Positions 6,665-13,816 of a stretch of 16,091 nucleotides of DNA are shown one piece after another. Location: the NCBI GenBank assembly GCA_029777225.1, contig JAKOSR010000005.1, positions 1 to 16,091 on the forward strand. The letters run 5' to 3'. The translations under genes and the position numbers were made by a program. The DNA is from Chloroflexota bacterium (GTDB lineage: Bacteria > Chloroflexota > Anaerolineae > Anaerolineales > Anaerolineaceae). The first letter of the stretch is position 1; every line of letters begins with the position of its first letter. The notes beneath the pieces were generated by a model. It searched no databases. It was not told where the DNA came from and was given only the letters and a program-made list of their open reading frames with translations.

Positions 6665-7099
6665 ATGACAGCGGCAATCGGCCTCACCCTGCGCATTCTT
6701 TTCTTCATCGCGCTCTACAGTTTTCTCGCGTTTGCGGTTTGGGTTATTTGGAAAAGCGTCAGCGCTAAAGATTTAAAACCCGGCAACATCCTCATCCCCT
6801 CCATCACGCTTGCCTGGGATAACGGCGAGGAGACCATCCTGCAGTCATTCTCGAGCGCTGAGCTGCTGGTGGGCAGGGAGCCGGAGTGCGATTTTGTACT
6901 TGCCAACGCCACCGTGTCCTCCAGGCACGCGCGGTTGTCCTTTCATCAGAATCAATGGTGGTTCGAGGACCTCAAGTCCACCAATGGATCCTACCTGGAT
7001 GATTTACGAATCGAAGAGCCCATTGTTCTGAAAGATGGAGATGATGTTTCCTGCGGGGATGTCATCATCCATGTGACCATAAAAAACAACAACGCATAA
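6665..7099 (+). CDS. FhaB-like protein: N-terminal membrane anchor plus FHA domain
   Basis: A 144-residue protein with a membrane segment at about residues 8-29, a linker, and one FHA domain (about 65-138): GRE at 70-72, SSRHAR at 85-90, and the canonical STNGSY at 105-110. All phosphothreonine-contacting positions are standard, unlike its neighbour. Size and plan equal mycobacterial FhaB (FipA), which is anchored to the membrane and linked to division and wall synthesis. It starts one base after the FhaA-like stop (TGAAATG), with GGGGA about nine bases upstream, so the two proteins are probably made together. The likely job is to recruit threonine-phosphorylated partners to the membrane near the fused RodA-PbpA protein. 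The kinase itself must be encoded elsewhere. Confidence 0.86.
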   Translation: MTAAIGLTLRILFFIALYSFLAFAVWVIWKSVSAKDLKPGNILIPSITLAWDNGEETILQSFSSAELLVGREPECDFVLANATVSSRHARLSFHQNQWWFEDLKSTNGSYLDDLRIEEPIVLKDGDDVSCGDVIIHVTIKNNNA

Positions 7100-7119
7100 T
7101 CTTGAAGAATTGAGGAAAC

Positions 7120-7992
7120 ATGAGCGGAAACTTCGCGTTTGGCGTCATCGGGGGTTCAGGGGTCTACTCCCTCAAGGATTTGGAAAATGTGCAATCCATC
7201 GAGGTGGACACACCCTTTGGCAAACCTTCCTCCCCAATTGTGACTGGGGAAGTGCATGGGAAAAAACTGGCTTTTCTTGCCCGTCACGGCGTCGGGCACA
7301 CCCTGTCGCCCAGTGAAGTGAATTACCGCGCCAATATTTTCGCCATGAAGCAAATTGGGGTGACCAAGCTCATCAGCATCAGCGCCTGTGGTTCCCTGCG
7401 CGCCGACTACGCCCCGGGTGATATTGTCGTCCCCGACCAAATCTTTGATTTCACGCATAAGCGCGAGCGCAGTTTCTTCGGGCAGGGGATGGTGGTGCAT
7501 GTGGGCACAGCCGAGCCTTTCTGCCCATCGATGAGCAAGCTCCTGGTCAGGGCCCTGCGCGCCGAAAAGGCGGTTGTCCATGAGGGCGGCACCTACATCA
7601 CCATCGAAGGACCCCGCTTCTCAACAAGGGGCGAGTCCAATACATTTCGCAGCTGGGGCATGTCCCTGGTGGGCATGACTGCCTCCCCCGAGGTTTTCCT
7701 CGCGCGGGAAGCTGAAATTTGCTACTCCACCATGGCGCACGTCACGGATTATGACGTCTGGCATGTCAGTGAGGAGGCAGTGTCGGTTGATATGGTTGTG
7801 CGCACGCTCCATCACAATACCGAGCTTGCCCAGCGCACCCTGGTGCGCCTGGTGGATATGCTGGACAAAGAAGAGCCCGAGACCTGTGGTTGTGAGCACG
7901 CGCTTGAAAACGCGTTTATCACCAACCGCGAAAAAATTGACCCCGCTGCCAAGGATAAATTACGTCTTTTAGTTTCCAAGTATCTCGATTGA
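7120..7992 (+). CDS. mtnP: S-methyl-5'-thioadenosine phosphorylase
   Basis: A 290-residue enzyme that cleaves methylthioadenosine with phosphate to adenine and methylthioribose-1-phosphate, the first step of methionine salvage, in the cytoplasm. Family blocks in order: GVIGGSG (phosphate site, S13), ARHG (54-57), NYRAN (68-72), SACGSL (88-93), IEGPRFSTR (162-170), MTASPE (186-191) and TDYDVW (209-214). D210 and D212 match the aspartates that read adenine in MTAP rather than the Asn of guanosine/inosine phosphorylases, favouring MTA as substrate. Length is typical. ATG 7120 follows GAGG closely. Its position between FhaB and RodA-PbpA genes, with 20 bases before and 3 after, is odd: no methionine-salvage neighbour is present and it fills the slot of pstP in Actinobacteria. 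Confidence 0.93.
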   Translation: MSGNFAFGVIGGSGVYSLKDLENVQSIEVDTPFGKPSSPIVTGEVHGKKLAFLARHGVGHTLSPSEVNYRANIFAMKQIGVTKLISISACGSLRADYAPGDIVVPDQIFDFTHKRERSFFGQGMVVHVGTAEPFCPSMSKLLVRALRAEKAVVHEGGTYITIEGPRFSTRGESNTFRSWGMSLVGMTASPEVFLAREAEICYSTMAHVTDYDVWHVSEEAVSVDMVVRTLHHNTELAQRTLVRLVDMLDKEEPETCGCEHALENAFITNREKIDPAAKDKLRLLVSKYLD

Positions 7993-7995
7993 CCT

Positions 7996-10605
7996 GTGAC
8001 CACGCCTAAGTTGGATACCAAGCCCAAGGAACAGCCCAGGTACCTGGCGCTTGTTATCCTTTTCGTCTTTTTTTACACCGCGGCGCTCTCCATTTCCGCC
8101 TCAATCCGCGCCCACACGCCCAATACCGTGGTGGACGCGGGGTACGCCTTGCCGTTCATTGGCTGGCTGATTGGCATCCTGGCGTGCGAGAAGGCGGTCC
8201 GGGTGCGGCTTCCCAACCGCGACCCCTGGATTTTTCCCATCATCGCAAGCCTGGCTGGCTGGGGCATTCTCACCATTTGGCGGCTTTCGCCTTCACTGGG
8301 CCTCAAACAACTGGCCTGGTTCCTGGTTGGTAGCGTCCTGGTCATCCTCGGCCTGGGCGTGCGTGACTTGGTGCCTCTGCTTAAGCGTTACAAGTACATC
8401 TGGCTGGTCCTCGGGCTACTCCTGATCGCCCTGACGTTTTTTGTGGGCGTCAACCCGGCGGGAGCCGGCCCAAAACTATGGCTTCACATTTTCGGGATTT
8501 ACGTCCAGCCTTCCGAACCGCTCAAGCTGTTGATGATAATTTACCTGGCCGCGTTCTTTGCTGACCAGATTCGGCCAAATATTCCGCTCTTGAATGCCAT
8601 TCTGCCCACGCTCTTGCTAACCGGGCTGGCCGGTCTGCTATTGGTTGGCCAGCGCGACCTTGGCACGGCCGCTCTGTTCGTTTGTATTTACGGCCTAATG
8701 CTCACCATCACCACCCATCGCCGGCGCTTCCTCTGGCTTATCCCGCTTGCCGCGCTGGTGGCAGGGTTGGTGGGTTACTTTGTTTACGATGTGATTCGCG
8801 TTCGTGTGGATATCTGGCTCAACCCCTGGCTCAACCCCAGCGGCGCGGGCTACCAATTGATTCAGGCTAAAATCGCGGTCGCAGCCGGCGGTCTCACGGG
8901 CACAGGCCCAGGCCTTGGAAGTCCCCAATCTGTCCCTGTGGCCGTCTCCGACTTTATTTTCACCGCGATAGCTGAAGAGACCGGCTTGCTCGGAATCGCC
9001 GCCTTTATGCTGCTTATCCTCTTGCTGACCATGCGCAGCCTGAACATCGCGCAATCCGCCAAGACCTCCTTTGGCCGTTACCTCGCGTTTGGCCTCTCAA
9101 CTTACATCGCCCTTCAGACCTTCTTCATCATCGGTGGAAATCTCGGCCTGTTCCCCCTCACAGGTGTGACCTTGCCTTTTGTATCCTACGGGGGCTCGTC
9201 GCTGGTGACCAACCTGCTTGCCGCGATGCTGCTCATGCGCGTCAGCACGGAAAAGGCCACAAATCCCCTCCCATTGAAATCCCGCCAGCCTTACCACTGG
9301 GTCGCGGCAGGTTTTTTGGCTATCCTTATGGTGATTATGCTTGCCAGTGCCAATTTCGCCTTCTTTCAACAGGAAAAACTGCTGAACCGTGCGGAGAATC
9401 CACGTTGGGCAGTCTACGACCGTTACTCTCCACGTGGCGAAATTGTCTCGCAATCGGGCGAACCCCTGGTCACCACCATCGGCTCTCCAGGCAGCTATTC
9501 CCGCCAAACGACCTACCCTCCTCTCAGTAACACCCTGGGTTATGCCATCGGGCTCTATGGCCAGACCGGCATCGAGCAAAGCCTTTACTCCGTGCTGCGT
9601 GGCTATGCCGGTGTGGACTATAACGACCTCTGGTGGCATGAACTGCTCTATAACCAGCCACCTGCTGGCCTGGATGTGAAGCTCAACCTGAGCCAATCGC
9701 TGCAAGCCAAGGCAGACCAGTTGCTCGGGGATGAGAAAGGCGCGGTCGTGCTCCTCAATGCCCACACGGGTGAGATTTACGCCCTGGCGAGCCATCCTAA
9801 TTTTGACGCGAATACCCTTGAGGATGACTGGGAAACAATGATGCAGTCGGAGGACGCGCCATTGCTCAACCGCACTGTGCAGGCAGAATACCCGATTGGC
9901 ACCCTCGCGGCCATCCCCGCGCTCTCGGCATTTTGGAGCGGCCAACAGGATATTTACAGTCCCCCCGAGGTCAGCAGCAAACTGGACACAGCCTGTTACC
10001 AGGCCATGCTCGGAGAGGAATACAACCTAAACCCCCTCAAGTTTGGGTGTGAAGCGGGCACTACATCTGTGCTTGATAACGTGGACGCGGCTTCGCTGGT
10101 TGATTCGTTCTACAATTTTGGATTGTTTTCCGCCCCCCAGGTTGTTATGGAAGTTGGTACCCCAGCCGAAATGCCCACAACTGAAGCTTATATGTCCTTT
10201 TTCAACACCGCAGAGCAAACCGGTGTCAGCCCTTTGCAAATGGCCCTGGTAGCCGCGGCGATCTCAAATGACGGTATCACCCCAGCCCCCAAGCTGGTCA
10301 ACAGCTACAAAAGTCCCACTGGTGAATGGATTGCGTATGACCACGCGAGTACTGAGCAACAGGCCATTCCGGTACAAATGAGCCAGGCCTTGCGGGACCT
10401 CTTCCGCTCGTCTTCTTACGCGCTTTGGTACCAATCTGGCCACGCCCAGCTGGAAAATGATGGCATACTCACCTGGTATATGGGGGGTACCACCTCGGAT
10501 TGGCACGGCACGCCGCTGGCCATCGCGGTCGCCATCGAAAACAATAATCCCGCCCTCGCGCAACAAATCGGCACGCAATTGCTCACAGGGGTCGGCAACC
10601 GCTAA
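7996..10605 (+). CDS. RodA/FtsW glycosyltransferase fused to a PbpA-like pseudo-transpeptidase
   Basis: An 869-residue membrane protein. Residues about 15-415 are a SEDS polymerase (RodA/FtsW/SpoVE) with around ten membrane segments; the extracellular loop GAGYQLIQAKIAVAAGGLTG and SDFIF keep the catalytic Asp (D319), and LPFVSYGGSSL (393-403) is canonical, so glycan polymerisation looks possible. After another membrane segment (435-457) comes a PbpA-like region: RYSPRGEI (477-484), GYAG (536-539), KGAVVLLNAHTGEIYALASHPNFD (581-604). The transpeptidase motifs are lost: YPPGSTFK is replaced by YPIGTLAA (632-639), the SxN segment is shortened and gone, and no KTG precedes the last strand (IAVAIEN). 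The C-terminal half is therefore probably inactive and may instead regulate RodA. GTG 7996 lies three bases after mtnP with no clear ribosome site, implying coupled translation. The frame is intact throughout. Confidence 0.9.
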   Translation: MTTPKLDTKPKEQPRYLALVILFVFFYTAALSISASIRAHTPNTVVDAGYALPFIGWLIGILACEKAVRVRLPNRDPWIFPIIASLAGWGILTIWRLSPSLGLKQLAWFLVGSVLVILGLGVRDLVPLLKRYKYIWLVLGLLLIALTFFVGVNPAGAGPKLWLHIFGIYVQPSEPLKLLMIIYLAAFFADQIRPNIPLLNAILPTLLLTGLAGLLLVGQRDLGTAALFVCIYGLMLTITTHRRRFLWLIPLAALVAGLVGYFVYDVIRVRVDIWLNPWLNPSGAGYQLIQAKIAVAAGGLTGTGPGLGSPQSVPVAVSDFIFTAIAEETGLLGIAAFMLLILLLTMRSLNIAQSAKTSFGRYLAFGLSTYIALQTFFIIGGNLGLFPLTGVTLPFVSYGGSSLVTNLLAAMLLMRVSTEKATNPLPLKSRQPYHWVAAGFLAILMVIMLASANFAFFQQEKLLNRAENPRWAVYDRYSPRGEIVSQSGEPLVTTIGSPGSYSRQTTYPPLSNTLGYAIGLYGQTGIEQSLYSVLRGYAGVDYNDLWWHELLYNQPPAGLDVKLNLSQSLQAKADQLLGDEKGAVVLLNAHTGEIYALASHPNFDANTLEDDWETMMQSEDAPLLNRTVQAEYPIGTLAAIPALSAFWSGQQDIYSPPEVSSKLDTACYQAMLGEEYNLNPLKFGCEAGTTSVLDNVDAASLVDSFYNFGLFSAPQVVMEVGTPAEMPTTEAYMSFFNTAEQTGVSPLQMALVAAAISNDGITPAPKLVNSYKSPTGEWIAYDHASTEQQAIPVQMSQALRDLFRSSSYALWYQSGHAQLENDGILTWYMGGTTSDWHGTPLAIAVAIENNNPALAQQIGTQLLTGVGNR

Positions 10606-11822
10606 TCCGCTTTGATGATGCGCAGGAAGCGGCGCTTGCCCACCTGTAACACGCTACCAGCCTCGGGCTGAACAGCGCCATCCGCTACCGTCACCCCATC
10701 CAACCTGACACCCTGCTGTTCAATCAGTCGCCTGGCCTGGCTGCGGCTTTCTACCATTCGCTCCCCCAACATGATGTCCAACACGGTCTCTCCGCTCACC
10801 AACACGTGCTCGGGCATGCTCTCGGGCACGTCACCCTTTTGAAATAGGGTGACGAATTGTGTTTGGGCCGCGTCGGCAGCCTCAAGACCATAAAAGGTGC
10901 TTGTAATGGCATGCGCCAGTTGCATTTTGGCGTCCCGCGGGTGCAAGCTCTCAGTTTCCAGGCCTGCTTCAAAGCGGTTGACCTGGTCCGGCTTCCAGTT
11001 GGTTACGAGCCTGGCGTAAATCGGCATCACCTTGTCCGGGATGCTCATCACCTTCCCGTACATGTCCTCGGGGGTCGTATTAATCGGAATGTAATTGCCC
11101 AGCGACTTGCTCATCTTCTGATCGCCGTCCGTGCCAGGCAGCAAGGGCATGGTGATGCCAATGTTGGGTTTCTGGCCATAGGCAGTCATGACCTTGCGGG
11201 AAGCCGTCACGATATTGAAGAGCTGGTCTGTCCCTCCCACCTGCACGTCGGCTTCCAGGTGGTGGGCGTCAAAACCCTGGGTGAGTGGGTAGAAGAATTC
11301 ATGTAAATAGATGGGTTCGTTGGCATCCCAACGGCGATGAAAACTCTCGCGCGCGATGAACTGCTGGGCGGTGAAATTGGAAGCCAACCGGAAAATCTCA
11401 TCCATCTTCAGTTCAGCCAGCCAGTCCCCGTTGTAACAAACCCTTGTTTTTTCAGGGTCGAGCACCCTGAATGCCTGTTCGGCATAGGTGCGCGCGTTTT
11501 CAAGCACCTTTTCCTTGCTCAACAAGGGCCTGGATTTATCCCGGTCGGAGGGGTCTCCAATCAGCGAGGTAAACGTGCCGATGAGGAAGTAAACCTCATG
11601 CCCGAGCTCCTGGAACTGGCGCAATTTCCGCATGGAGACGGTATGACCAAGGTGCAAGTCCGTGGATGTGGGGTCGTAACCGGCGTAGACCTTGAGAGGT
11701 TTCCCGGTTTTTTCAGATTCAACCAGGCGTTCCCGTAATTCCACTGCCATGGCTTCGCCGATGGCGGGGTCGCCGTAATCCGTGCCCTGCATCAGGTAAT
11801 CGACTTGTTCATCAATGTTCAT
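10602..11822 (-). CDS. tyrS: tyrosyl-tRNA synthetase (TyrRS, TyrZ-like type)
   Basis: A 406-residue class I synthetase that charges tRNA-Tyr. The catalytic domain has AGYDPTSTDLHLGH (HIGH motif as HLGH, 57-60), the tyrosine/tRNA-binding segment HHLEADVQVGGTDQLFN (187-203), and KMSKS (236-240). The C-terminal about 60 residues are an S4 RNA-binding domain beginning near RMVESRSQARRLIEQQGV. The sequence pattern fits the TyrZ-like bacterial group rather than the TyrS type with HIGH. ATG 11822 follows GAGGAGAAG, a strong ribosome site; the frame is open back to 11879 without another good start. The leader is about 70 bases, too short for a T-box. The TAG stop overlaps the TAA stop of the converging RodA fusion by four bases, leaving no space for a terminator on either side. 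Confidence 0.95.
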   Translation of the reverse strand: MNIDEQVDYLMQGTDYGDPAIGEAMAVELRERLVESEKTGKPLKVYAGYDPTSTDLHLGHTVSMRKLRQFQELGHEVYFLIGTFTSLIGDPSDRDKSRPLLSKEKVLENARTYAEQAFRVLDPEKTRVCYNGDWLAELKMDEIFRLASNFTAQQFIARESFHRRWDANEPIYLHEFFYPLTQGFDAHHLEADVQVGGTDQLFNIVTASRKVMTAYGQKPNIGITMPLLPGTDGDQKMSKSLGNYIPINTTPEDMYGKVMSIPDKVMPIYARLVTNWKPDQVNRFEAGLETESLHPRDAKMQLAHAITSTFYGLEAADAAQTQFVTLFQKGDVPESMPEHVLVSGETVLDIMLGERMVESRSQARRLIEQQGVRLDGVTVADGAVQPEAGSVLQVGKRRFLRIIKAD

Positions 11823-11900
11823 CTTCTTCTCCTCTTTGTCCCTGCCACCCCAGCGAACGACCTTGGTAGGCGGCTTCACGCGCGTTAGTGCATACGCGAA

Positions 11901-11909
11901 ATTTTACCA
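11901..11909 (-). promoter_or_regulatory. extended -10 promoter of tyrS
   Basis: On the minus strand TGG-TAAAAT makes an extended -10 without a visible -35. The start of transcription would be near 11895, about 72 bases before the ATG. The new transcript would begin with a small hairpin, CGCGT (11894-11898) pairing with ACGCG (11881-11885) around an eight-base loop. Confidence 0.45.
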
Positions 11910-11975
11910 CCCCAAAGGAAGCTGCCGGCGATAGATTCCCCCACAATCGCGTAACCCCTCCTTCCCCGGATGATG

Positions 11976-12014
11976 AAATCAAAAGAGGCAACCCCGTCGG
12001 CCTGGGATTGCCTC
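11976..12014 (-). terminator. intrinsic terminator of the ftsK-lgt operon
   Basis: In transcript sense GAGGCAATCCC pairs with GGGGTTGCCTC (11 bp with one G-U pair) around an eight-base loop, followed by TTTTGATTT. It starts 44 bases after the lgt stop and precedes the tyrS promoter, so it insulates tyrS from readthrough of the lgt operon. Confidence 0.88.
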
Positions 12015-12058
12015 AAGTATGATGAAGATTATCAATCGGAAATAAACCGGTTGAAGGC

Positions 12059-13165
12059 TTACTCAGCCTTCGGGCCATCCGGCTCTTCGGTTGGGGCTTC
12101 CGGTGTGTCTTCCAGTTGGGTTTCAACTGGCTCCTCGGTTTCCTCAGCCAACTCTTCAGTCACAGCTGTCTCAATTGCCTCGGCAGCTTCGTTCACCACT
12201 GTAATCGGCTCTTCCACTGCGTCCACCGGCTGTTCCACTACTTCCAACGCTTTTTCGCCAGCCGCTTCAATCTCGCTTTGGCCACTTTCGACAACTTCTT
12301 CGGCGCTTTCCAGCGTTTCGTTGGCAGCATCCGCCACAGCCCCGACTTCTTCCACCGTCTCCACCTGCTTGGGCGGGTGAATGAAGTGCCGGTAAACCAG
12401 GATGAGCGCGGAAACAATGGCAATCAGGCCCATGAAGGACTGGTTGATATTGAACCCAGCCACCGGGGAGGGGTCCAGGCGCAGGAACTCAAGGAAGAAA
12501 CGGATGGTGGGATAGAGCACCAGGTACAGCAGGAATATGTCGCCTGTGAAGAACTTCTTCTTCCACTTTCGATGGATGAGCACCAGCACGCCGGCCGCGA
12601 TGAAATTCAGGATGCTTTCATACAGGAAAAGTGGGTGGTACTTCTCCACGTTCTCAAAACCAGGCAACCGGTAGAGTGGATCGATGCTGATGGCCCACGG
12701 GAGGTTGGACGGTCCACCGTAGACTTCCTGGTTGACAAAATTACCCCACCGCCCGATGGCCTGCCCGATAAGCAAACCTGGCGCGATGAAATCCGCCCAA
12801 TCGAGGAAACTTTCCTTTCGGATTTTGGTGTAAATGAGCAGGGCGATGACGCCCCCAATAACTCCACCCGGGATGCCCAGGCCGCCTTTCCAAATCATCG
12901 CTATTTCCAGAGGATGGGTCAGGTAGTAGTGGGTGGTCAGGCCCATCGCGGCATTGGACGCGGAGGGCGTGAAGACGTGCCAAAGCCGGGCGCCGATAAT
13001 GCCACCGATCAATAACCAGGGCAGAACGTCCCATACAATCTCTGGGTCTTTTCCTGCGCGCTTGGCAAGCCTGGAAACCAACCAGCAGCCCAAAAGCGCG
13101 CCGGTCATGATGATGATGGCATAATAACGAATGGTCAACGGACCAATTTGAAATCCTTGAGGCAT
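12059..13165 (-). CDS. lgt: prolipoprotein diacylglyceryl transferase with long acidic C-terminal tail
   Basis: A 368-residue protein. Residues 1-262 are Lgt, the multi-pass enzyme that moves diacylglycerol from phosphatidylglycerol to the lipobox cysteine of prelipoproteins. The signature GRWGNFVNQEVYG (138-150, R139 matching the essential Arg) and RFFLEFLRLDP (222-232) are intact. In KGGLGIPGG (93-101) proline replaces the His or Tyr often seen there. From about 266 to the end comes a roughly 100-residue tail, about one-third Glu/Asp with repeated EE/VE/AE steps and only three Lys, likely disordered and cytoplasmic; ordinary Lgt proteins lack it. ATG 13165 has GGAG six bases upstream, lying in the end of the preceding gene, whose stop is three bases before. 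Last gene of the ftsK operon, followed by a terminator. Confidence 0.93.
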   Translation of the reverse strand: MPQGFQIGPLTIRYYAIIIMTGALLGCWLVSRLAKRAGKDPEIVWDVLPWLLIGGIIGARLWHVFTPSASNAAMGLTTHYYLTHPLEIAMIWKGGLGIPGGVIGGVIALLIYTKIRKESFLDWADFIAPGLLIGQAIGRWGNFVNQEVYGGPSNLPWAISIDPLYRLPGFENVEKYHPLFLYESILNFIAAGVLVLIHRKWKKKFFTGDIFLLYLVLYPTIRFFLEFLRLDPSPVAGFNINQSFMGLIAIVSALILVYRHFIHPPKQVETVEEVGAVADAANETLESAEEVVESGQSEIEAAGEKALEVVEQPVDAVEEPITVVNEAAEAIETAVTEELAEETEEPVETQLEDTPEAPTEEPDGPKAE

Positions 13166-13168
13166 GGT

Positions 13169-13792
13169 TTACTCCTGCGTTTGATTTTCCACTGATTCAC
13201 GGGATTGTTTCCACACGGAGACGAACCGTTGAATGGCAGTGAAGTTCCCTAAGACAGCTATTATACCAACAGACACTATCGGGTATCCAGCAATCAGTCC
13301 AAGGATGATAAGGATGGACCGTTCCACGCGCGTCAGCAGCCCAACTTTGCCGTTAAAACCAGCCGATTCCGCCCGCGCCCGTGTGTATGAAACCAATACA
13401 GAGCCTGCCGCAGCGGCATAGCTGAGCAATACGCCCGCTGTGTTACCACGCGCAAGGAAGAAAACCAACAACCCGCCAAGCATCAACAGTTCCTCGTAAC
13501 GGTCCACGACCGAGTCGAGAAAGCCCCCAAACGGGCGTGGCTTCCCCATTAGCCTTGCCATGGCACCGTCCAGCGCGTCCAGTGGCGCGAAGAACACCAA
13601 CACCAGCCCAGCAGCGAAAAGGTGCCCCTGCCCCGCCAGGATTGCCGCAACCAGGCTGCCAGCCAGCCCCAAAAAGGTGATGTGGTTCGGCCTGATGCCC
13701 ACGCGCAGCAGTGCTCCTCCCAGCCGGTTGAGCGGCTCTTTGAAAGCCTTGCGCAGGAACTTTTCAAAACTGGGCTTTTCTGGATTGTTCAT
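13169..13792 (-). CDS. CDP-alcohol phosphatidyltransferase family membrane protein
   Basis: A 207-residue membrane enzyme of the CDP-alcohol phosphotransferase family, which joins a CDP-activated lipid (usually CDP-diacylglycerol) to a hydroxyl acceptor. The full catalytic motif DxxDGxxAR(x8)GxxxDxxxD is seen as D72, D75, G76, A79, R80, G89, D93 and D97. About five or six membrane segments follow the N-terminal RVGIRPNHITFLGL. The acceptor cannot be fixed from this; the sequence looks nearer phosphatidylinositol-phosphate or archaetidylinositol-phosphate synthases than PgsA or PssA, but that is a judgement from overall pattern only. If it made phosphatidylglycerol phosphate it would feed Lgt directly. 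ATG 13792 follows GGAG seven bases upstream, 24 bases after the ftsK stop. Confidence 0.86.
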   Translation of the reverse strand: MNNPEKPSFEKFLRKAFKEPLNRLGGALLRVGIRPNHITFLGLAGSLVAAILAGQGHLFAAGLVLVFFAPLDALDGAMARLMGKPRPFGGFLDSVVDRYEELLMLGGLLVFFLARGNTAGVLLSYAAAAGSVLVSYTRARAESAGFNGKVGLLTRVERSILIILGLIAGYPIVSVGIIAVLGNFTAIQRFVSVWKQSRESVENQTQE

Positions 13793-13816
13793 GCCACCGC
13801 TCCACCAACAAAGGGT

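Noticed and set aside
9097..9945. 282-codon open frame on the minus strand inside the RodA-PbpA gene
   Set aside because: It lies wholly antisense to a gene with clear protein homology, has no ribosome site or recognisable domain, and its composition looks like the complement of the coding strand.
11823..11879. 19-codon extension of tyrS
   Set aside because: It contains the strong GAGGAG ribosome site for ATG 11822, and the extra residues are unlike TyrRS N-termini.
11823..11900. T-box riboswitch in the tyrS leader
   Set aside because: The leader from the likely promoter is only about 72 bases and has no T-box sequence or antiterminator/terminator pair.
12116..13015. 299-codon open frame on the plus strand across lgt
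   Set aside because: Antisense to the well-supported lgt gene. The open frame is explained by codon bias in lgt and the Glu-rich tail, and no domain is recognisable.
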